In this document: positions 5,608 through 10,257 of the stretch, piece by piece
How positions within the stretch are numbered: the first letter of the stretch is position 1
Layout of the letters: every line of letters starts with the position of its first letter
Assembly: GCA_023432725.1 (NCBI GenBank)
Contig: JAEYUH010000289.1
Location: forward strand, 1-10,257
Direction of reading: 5' to 3'
DNA length: 10,257 bases
DNA from: Actinomycetes bacterium
GTDB taxonomy: Bacteria > Actinomycetota > Actinomycetes > Propionibacteriales > Propionibacteriaceae
The notes under the pieces: model-generated
Told to the model about the DNA's origin: nothing
What the model saw: the letters and a program-made list of their open reading frames with translations, nothing else
The model's database searches: none
Made by a program: the position numbers and the translations under genes

Positions 5608-6615
5608 GTGACCCCTCTTCTCCGTCTGCTCGCCGTCGGGACTACGGCGCTGGCAGCATCCCTCCTCCTGGTCGCGCCGATCGCCTCGGCCCAACCCGAC
5701 ACCGCCGCCGCGCAGCGCGCCGCGGGGTACCTCGTCGGCAACCTTGTCGACAGCGACCACCTCACCTCCGAGTTCGGCGACGAGTCGATCACCGCCGACG
5801 CGGTCCTCGCCCTGGTCGCCGCCGGACGGGCCGAGGACGCCGCGACCGTCGACGCCATGGCCGACTACCTCGAGGCGCGCACCCCCGGGTACGCCACCAG
5901 CCCCGAGGCGGCGGCGAAGCTCACCCTTGTCGCGCTCGCCACCGACCGTGACCCGCGCGCCTTCGGCGGCACCGACCTCGTCGCCGCCGTCGCCGCCGGG
6001 GTGCAGCCCGACGGCAGCTTCGGAGCCTTCCCCGGGCCCTACGCGTCCGGCCTCGGCCTGATCGCGCTCGCCCGGACCGACACCGCGATCCCCGCCCCGA
6101 TGATCGACTGGCTGCTGGCCCGCGCCGCCGACGGCGGCGGCTGGGGGTACGACCAGGACCAGCCCGCCGACCCGGACAGCACCGCCATGGCGATCCTCGG
6201 GCTGAGCGCTGTGTCCGATCCCACCGCCGAGGTCACCGCGGCGATCGACGCCGCGGTCGCCTGGGCGACCGGCAGCCGTCAGCCGGACGGTTCCTGGCCC
6301 GGCTTCGCTCCGGTGAACTCCACCGCCACGCTGGGGTCGGCGCTGCAGGAGACCGGGGTCGACCAGCCCGAGGCGGTTGGTTACCTCACCGCGGCGCAGC
6401 TCCCGGACGGCAGCCTGCCGACCGGCGCCGAGGGGGCCACCGCCGGTGACCTGCTCGCCACCGCCCAGGCCGCCCTGCTGCTCGCCGGCGGGAGCTACCT
6501 CACGCCGGCCACAGCCTCCGGCTCGGGCGGGGTGGGCACCCCGCTGCTGTGGTGGGGGTTCGTGGCCGTCCTCGCGGTCGGCGTCGGCGTCGGCGCGGCG
6601 CTGCAGCGACGATGA
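5608..6615 (+). CDS. Exported, membrane-anchored alpha/alpha-toroid protein (transcobalamin N-domain-like)
   Basis: 335 residues if started at GTG 5608, 7 bases after GGAAAGGA; the adjacent in-frame GTG 5605 is the alternative. The frame stays open upstream but would run through the riboswitch. Residues 1-28 are a signal peptide ending APIASA before Q29. The mature part is helical with about four terpene-cyclase/prenyltransferase-like turns: QPDGSF (133), DGGGWG (175), QPDGSW (225) and QLPDGS (264). DSTAMAILGLSAV after the second resembles the D-T-x-x-x-A-x-L-A-L helix of the eukaryotic cobalamin-binding family. Residues about 312-332 form a membrane helix followed by QRR, with no LPXTG motif. 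A catalytic DXDD of squalene-hopene cyclases is not seen, so an enzyme role is unlikely. The B12 riboswitch, the adjoining DUF4430-like gene and the ECF genes point to corrinoid capture at the cell surface (inference). The stop overlaps the next ATG. Confidence 0.85.
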   Translation: MTPLLRLLAVGTTALAASLLLVAPIASAQPDTAAAQRAAGYLVGNLVDSDHLTSEFGDESITADAVLALVAAGRAEDAATVDAMADYLEARTPGYATSPEAAAKLTLVALATDRDPRAFGGTDLVAAVAAGVQPDGSFGAFPGPYASGLGLIALARTDTAIPAPMIDWLLARAADGGGWGYDQDQPADPDSTAMAILGLSAVSDPTAEVTAAIDAAVAWATGSRQPDGSWPGFAPVNSTATLGSALQETGVDQPEAVGYLTAAQLPDGSLPTGAEGATAGDLLATAQAALLLAGGSYLTPATASGSGGVGTPLLWWGFVAVLAVGVGVGAALQRR

Positions 6616-7217
6616 GGCGGCTCCTGGCGGCGCTCGCCGCCGCTGCCGGCCTCGCGCTGGCGGGACCGGCGGTCGCCCCCGCGTCCGCCGCGCCGGACGG
6701 CTGCACCGGGGTCTGGGTGGTGGTGGACGCCACCGCCGCCGGCGGGGAGGTCACCACTGCCTGCGCCCCCGCCCACGCCACCGGCACCGAGGCGCTCGGC
6801 AGCGCCGGGTTCGACGTGGCACGCCAGGCGGGCATGGTGTGCCGGGTGGCAGGCGTGCCCGAGCGGTGCGAGGTGTCGACCACCGCGTACTGGTCGTACT
6901 GGCAGTCCACCCCCGACGGCACCGGCTACGGGGAGTGGATCTACGCCTCGCTGGGTCCGGACAGCACGAAGCCGGCGGGCGGCGCCGCCGAGGGCTGGGT
7001 GTTCGGCGACGGCCGGACGCCTCCCGCGGGCCCGCCCACCGAACTGGCGACGCCGGGAGCCGAGCCCGCTCCCGCCGAGCCCGCCCCGGCGATGCCCAGC
7101 ACCGCGCCGGAGACCTCGGGCGCCGGGCTGTCGGGCCCGCTGGGGATCGCGGTGGTGGCAGGGGGCGTCGCGGTGGCCGCCGGCGCGGTCTGGCTGGCGC
7201 GCCGGAGGGCAGCCTGA
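6612..7217 (+). CDS. Exported, membrane-anchored DUF4430-like protein (transcobalamin C-domain-like)
   Basis: 201 residues from ATG 6612, which overlaps the previous stop (ATGA). A signal peptide (MRRLLAALAAAAGLALAG to about APASA, cleavage near 26) is followed by a compact beta-type domain of about 105 residues. It has four cysteines (C31, C51, C77, C86), enough for two disulfides outside the cell. The stretch TTAYWSYWQSTPDGTGYGEW with EGWVFGDG (127-134) is the Tyr/Trp-rich signature I associate with actinobacterial DUF4430 proteins, a domain related to the C-terminal beta domain of transcobalamin. A Pro/Ala/Glu linker (about 136-170) leads to a membrane helix (about 175-196) and a basic RRRAA tail, so the domain sits outside on a tether. 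In animal carriers the toroid and beta domains sandwich cobalamin; here they are separate adjacent genes. Family call moderate to good; ligand inferred. Confidence 0.82.
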   Translation: MRRLLAALAAAAGLALAGPAVAPASAAPDGCTGVWVVVDATAAGGEVTTACAPAHATGTEALGSAGFDVARQAGMVCRVAGVPERCEVSTTAYWSYWQSTPDGTGYGEWIYASLGPDSTKPAGGAAEGWVFGDGRTPPAGPPTELATPGAEPAPAEPAPAMPSTAPETSGAGLSGPLGIAVVAGGVAVAAGAVWLARRRAA

Positions 7218-8332
7218 TGCATCCCTGGGCGTGGTGGGCCTGGGCGGTGGGGCTGGCGGCGGCCGCCAGCAGCACCACCAACCCGCTGCTGCTCACGATG
7301 CTGGCGGCGGCGCTGGTCGCCGTCGTGCTGCTGCGCCGCGGGGACGCGCCCTGGGCGGCCTCGCTGTCTGCCTACCTGTGGCTGGCCGGCTTCATCCTCG
7401 TCATGCGGCTCGGCTTCCAGCTCCTGGTGGGTGTCCCGTTCGGCACCACAGTCCTGTTCACCCTTCCCGAGCTGCCGTTGCCGGACTGGGCGGCGGGGAT
7501 CCGGCTGGGCGGACCGGTGACAGCGGAGGCGATGACCTTCGCGCTGTACGACGCGCTGCGGCTTGTGGTGATGCTGTTGTGCGTCGGCGCCGCCAACTCA
7601 CTGGCCAACCCACGGCGAGCGCTGCGCTCGGTGCCCGCCGCGCTGTACGAGGCCTCGGTGGCGGTGGTGATCGCGCTCACCGTGGCGCCCCAACTGGTGG
7701 AGAGCATCCAGCGGGTGCGGCGCGCGCGCCGGCTGCGTGGCGACCAGGGGCGGGGACGGCAGCTGCTCGGGTCGCTGGTGGTGCCCGTCCTCGCCGATGC
7801 CGTCGACCGCTCGCTCGCCCTCGCCGCCGGCATGGAGGCGCGCGGGTTCGCGCGCACCCGCGGCGACCGGGCCCGGGGCAGCCTGGCCGGCATGCTGGTC
7901 TCGGCGATGGTGGCGATGTTCGGGCTCTTCCTCGCGCTGGGCACACAGTGGACGCTGCAGGCCTTCGTCGTCCTGGCTGTCGGCGCCGCCGGGATGGTGT
8001 GGGGCCTGCGACGGGCGGGCAGGCGGCTGCGGGTGACGCACTACCGTCCCGACCCCTGGGGCTGGCGAGAGACGGTAGTGGCGCTCGCGGGGGTAGTAGC
8101 GGCGATCGCGGTGACCTGGCTGCGCTGGGCGGACCCGGCATCATTCACGCCGTCGGTCGACCCCCTGGCCTGGCCGCCGCTCACCGTCTCGATGCTCCTC
8201 GTGACGGCACTGGCCGTCGTGCCCCTCCCCCTCACCTCGCCACGCACGTCCGTGGCGCCGCCCGCCTCGCGGATCGACACCAGGGTGCGCAGCCTGCGTC
8301 CCCGTCCGGAGCGCGAACTGGTGGGCGCATGA
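7217..8332 (+). CDS. ECF transporter transmembrane component T (CbiQ/EcfT family)
   Basis: 371 residues; ATG 7217 overlaps the previous TGA by one base and has GGAGGG 7 bases upstream. This is the scaffold that couples ATPase motion to the substrate-binding S component of a group II ECF importer. The N terminus (MHPWAWWAWAVGLAAAASSTTNP) and LYDALRLVVMLLCVGAANSLANPRRALRS are typical of the actinobacterial T family. The two coupling-helix motifs are present: ARRLRG (A170-G175) and AAGMEARGF (A208-R209-G210). Canonical CbiQ/EcfT is about 225-270 residues; this one has an extra region after the second motif with about three to four further membrane segments (about 225-270, 287-307 and 325-347) and a basic cytoplasmic tail. 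The ATGA stop overlap (8329-8332) couples it to the ATPase. Confidence 0.92.
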   Translation: MHPWAWWAWAVGLAAAASSTTNPLLLTMLAAALVAVVLLRRGDAPWAASLSAYLWLAGFILVMRLGFQLLVGVPFGTTVLFTLPELPLPDWAAGIRLGGPVTAEAMTFALYDALRLVVMLLCVGAANSLANPRRALRSVPAALYEASVAVVIALTVAPQLVESIQRVRRARRLRGDQGRGRQLLGSLVVPVLADAVDRSLALAAGMEARGFARTRGDRARGSLAGMLVSAMVAMFGLFLALGTQWTLQAFVVLAVGAAGMVWGLRRAGRRLRVTHYRPDPWGWRETVVALAGVVAAIAVTWLRWADPASFTPSVDPLAWPPLTVSMLLVTALAVVPLPLTSPRTSVAPPASRIDTRVRSLRPRPERELVGA

Positions 8333-9918
8333 TCGAACTCGACCAGGTGTCGTTCACCTACCCCGGCGCCGGGCGGGCCGCCCTCAACGGGGTCAGCCTG
8401 CAGATCCCGGACGGCGACCTGTGCCTGGTCGTCGGCGGCACCGGCTCGGGCAAGTCGACCCTGCTCGGGGCGCTGAACGGTCTCGTCCCCCACTTCACCG
8501 GCGGCCTGCTGCGCGGCCGGGTCACGGTGGGTGGCCGGAGCACCCGTGACCACCGCCCCCGCGAGCTTGCCGACCTGGTCGGCTACGTCGGGCAGGATCC
8601 ACTGCGCGGCTTCGTCACCGACACCGTCGAGGACGAGATCGCCTACGGCATGGAGCAACTCGGCATCGCCCCGGCCTCGATGCGCAAGCGGGTCGAGGAG
8701 ACCCTCGACCTGATGGGGATCGCCGACCTGCGGCGCCGGACCCTCATGACCCTCTCGGGCGGCCAGCAGCAGCGGGTGGCGATCGCGGCCGTCCTGGCCG
8801 CCCAGCCGCGCGTGCTCGTCCTCGACGAGCCGACCTCGGCGCTGGACGCCACCGCGGCCCAGGACGTCCTGGCCGCGATCGCCAACCTCGTCCACGACGT
8901 CGCCCTCACCGTCGTGCTCGCCGAGCACAGGCTGGAGCGGGTGATGCAGGCTGCGGACACGGTGATCTGGCTGCCCGGCGACGGGTCGGCCCGCTACGGG
9001 CCGGCGGCGGCCGTCCTCGCCGAAGCGTCGGTGGTGCCGCCGCTGGCGGCGCTCGCCCGTGTTCTCGACTGGGACGAGGTGCCGCTCAGCGTGCGGGAGG
9101 CCCGCCGCCGGGTCCAACTGGCGGGGATCGTGCCCCGGCCACCGGCGCCACCCGCACCGCCCGCCGGCGAGCCGGTACTGCGGGCCCACGGGCTCGGCGT
9201 CCGCTACGGCAGCCTGGACGCCGTCCGGTCGCTCGACCTCGAACTGCGCCGCGGCACCGTCACGGCGTTGCTGGGCCGCAACGGGGCCGGGAAGTCGTCC
9301 CTGCTGTGGGCACTGCAGGGGGCGCTGACCGCCACGGGAGAGGTGACGGTCGACGGGGTGGACCCCCGCGGGCTGTCCGCGGCCGAGGCCCGCCGCCGGG
9401 TTGCCCTGGTGCCGCAGACCGCCGCCGACCTGCTCTACCTGCCGTCCGTCGCCGACGAGTGCGCGCAGTCCGACACCGAGAGCGGGGTCGAGCCCGGCAC
9501 CACCGCCGCCCTGCTGGCCTCCCTCGGGATCCGGGTCGAACCCCAGGCCGATCCCCGCGACCTGTCCGAGGGCCAGCGGCTGGCGCTCGCCCTGGCGATC
9601 CAGCTCGCCGTCCGGCCGCCGGTGGTGCTGCTCGACGAGCCGACCCGCGGCCTCGACTACACCGCCAAGGCCGACCTGCACCGGGTGGTCGCCGGGCTGG
9701 CAGCGGCCGGCGCCGCCGTCCTGATCAGCACCCACGACGTCGAGTTCGCCGCGCTGGTCAGCGAGCGGATGCTGATCATGGCCGACGGCGAGATCGTCGC
9801 CGACGGCACCACCGCACAGCTGTGCACCTCATCGCCCGCCTACGCCCCGCAGATCGCGAAGGTGTTCGCGCCGGTGCCTGTGCTCACCGCCGGTGACGTC
9901 GAGCGGGGGCTGCGATGA
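8329..9918 (+). CDS. ECF transporter fused double ATPase (A1-A2)
   Basis: 529 residues from ATG 8329 overlapping the T-component stop; the frame is open further upstream, but MIELDQVSFTYPG is the natural start of an ABC domain. Domain 1 has Walker A GGTGSGKST (36-44), Q-loop Q89, signature LSGGQ (142-146), Walker B VLVLDEP with D166/E167, and H-loop H200. Domain 2 has Walker A GRNGAGKSS (316-324), Q363, a deviant signature LSEGQ (412-416), Walker B LLDEP with D436/E437, and H469. A Pro/Ala-rich linker (about 272-286) joins them. Both domains keep all ATPase residues, so the pair can form the A1A2 heterodimer of an ECF transporter in one chain. Domain 2 has a short helical subdomain. The ATGA overlap with the S component (9915-9918) completes the T-A-A-S set. 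Confidence 0.95.
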   Translation: MIELDQVSFTYPGAGRAALNGVSLQIPDGDLCLVVGGTGSGKSTLLGALNGLVPHFTGGLLRGRVTVGGRSTRDHRPRELADLVGYVGQDPLRGFVTDTVEDEIAYGMEQLGIAPASMRKRVEETLDLMGIADLRRRTLMTLSGGQQQRVAIAAVLAAQPRVLVLDEPTSALDATAAQDVLAAIANLVHDVALTVVLAEHRLERVMQAADTVIWLPGDGSARYGPAAAVLAEASVVPPLAALARVLDWDEVPLSVREARRRVQLAGIVPRPPAPPAPPAGEPVLRAHGLGVRYGSLDAVRSLDLELRRGTVTALLGRNGAGKSSLLWALQGALTATGEVTVDGVDPRGLSAAEARRRVALVPQTAADLLYLPSVADECAQSDTESGVEPGTTAALLASLGIRVEPQADPRDLSEGQRLALALAIQLAVRPPVVLLDEPTRGLDYTAKADLHRVVAGLAAAGAAVLISTHDVEFAALVSERMLIMADGEIVADGTTAQLCTSSPAYAPQIAKVFAPVPVLTAGDVERGLR

Positions 9919-10257
9919 GCCGCAGCGCCGGCGCCCCGCCGCGTCCCGCAGCGCTCGGCGCGGGAGCCTCGGCCGCCGTGGTGGCAGGGCTGGTGGCGGG
10001 GCTCGCCGCCTTCTTGTGGCCGCTGTTCCTGTCGTCGTCCTCGGTGGTGGCGCCGGCGCAGGCCCCGCTGCTGTTCGCGGTAGTTCTTCCCCTCGTGCTT
10101 GCCGTGATGATGTCGGAGCTGGCGGGCGGTCGGCTCGACGTCAAGGCGCTCGCCGTGCTCGGGGTGCTGGCCGCGGTCGGTTCGATCCTGCGTCCGCTCT
10201 CGGCGGGGACGGCCGGGCTCGAGCTCGTCTTCTTCCTGATGATCCTCGGCGGTCGGG
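9915..10257 (+). CDS. ECF transporter substrate-binding component S (predicted corrinoid), 3' end cut
   Basis: ATG 9915 overlaps the ATPase stop, with GGGGG 5 bases upstream. 114 complete codons are visible, open to the window edge. After a short basic, Pro/Ala-rich head come three hydrophobic segments: about 18-38, 47-66 and 75-92. Then RPLSAGTAGLELVFFLMILGGR (written as R92 to R114, key residues RPL, AGTAG, E, VFF) resembles actinobacterial ECF S components. S components bind the vitamin directly in the membrane. Position after T and A genes and the operon's B12 riboswitch predict cobalamin or a corrinoid precursor as ligand. The remaining half or more of the protein, including later membrane helices, is outside the window, so specificity rests on context. 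Confidence 0.8.
   Translation, partial: MSRSAGAPPRPAALGAGASAAVVAGLVAGLAAFLWPLFLSSSSVVAPAQAPLLFAVVLPLVLAVMMSELAGGRLDVKALAVLGVLAAVGSILRPLSAGTAGLELVFFLMILGGR

Noticed and set aside
5608..6615. Terpene cyclase or prenyltransferase enzyme
   Set aside because: Only the toroid turns are shared. I see no DXDD or metal-binding Asp/Cys/His set, and the protein is secreted, tethered and under B12 control.
7030..7217. Sortase-anchored surface protein (hydrophobic segment plus basic tail)
   Set aside because: There is no LPXTG or LAXTG motif before the hydrophobic segment; the same holds for the toroid protein, so a plain membrane anchor is preferred.
7231..8328. Very long frame upstream of the double ATPase, as if a large N-terminal domain were fused
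   Set aside because: The T component in another frame explains this stretch with recognisable family motifs; the upstream frame is Arg/Ala/Gly-rich shadow sequence, and the ABC domain begins naturally at 8329.
8041..9735. A 564-residue open frame on the minus strand opposite the ATPase
   Set aside because: Composition is typical of an antisense shadow in high-GC DNA, and the + strand has complete ABC motifs over the same bases.

Overview
The window is very GC-rich, and its reading frames carry strong third-position G/C bias. It uses GTG starts, TAnnnT -10 boxes without clear -35 elements, start-codon boxes that look leaderless, and chains of ATGA stop/start overlaps. Together with the gene families (an EF-G2-like factor, a two-repeat YccF protein, an actinobacterial-type ECF transporter with DUF4430 and toroid proteins) this indicates a chromosome of a high-GC actinobacterium. 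A member of the Propionibacteriales is possible, but the genus cannot be read from the sequence. I see no mobile element, tRNA, rRNA or CRISPR array.

Layout. (1) Bases 1-1478 (+) hold the 3' part of an EF-G-like translation factor gene. (2) It converges on marC (1529-2143, -) across a strong hairpin at 1488-1521. yccF (2229-2639, -) lies upstream of marC on the same strand. (3) A divergent 144-bp gap leads to a compact + strand RNA-modification operon: trmB (tRNA m7G46), truA (tRNA pseudouridine 38-40) and an RsmC-type methyltransferase, joined by ATGA overlaps. (4) A separately promoted gene (4993-5340) encodes a 115-residue acidic protein built of eight tandem 11-residue amphipathic-helix repeats. 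(5) From 5411 to the end of the window runs an operon headed by a cobalamin riboswitch. Its genes are an exported alpha/alpha-toroid protein with a C-terminal anchor, an exported DUF4430-like protein with a C-terminal anchor, an ECF T component, a fused double ECF ATPase, and an ECF S component cut by the window edge. All four junctions overlap by 3-4 bases.

How the genes work together. The most interesting part is the riboswitch operon. The two secreted, membrane-tethered proteins correspond in order and fold type to the two domains of animal cobalamin carriers (transcobalamin/intrinsic factor): an alpha6/alpha6 toroid followed by a small beta domain of the DUF4430 class. Here they are split into two adjacent genes and co-encoded with a complete-looking ECF import machine under B12 control. 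The simplest reading is a cell-surface corrinoid receptor made of two halves that hands ligand to an ECF transporter. The cobalamin assignment of the operon rests on the riboswitch. The receptor model is inference from domain architecture.
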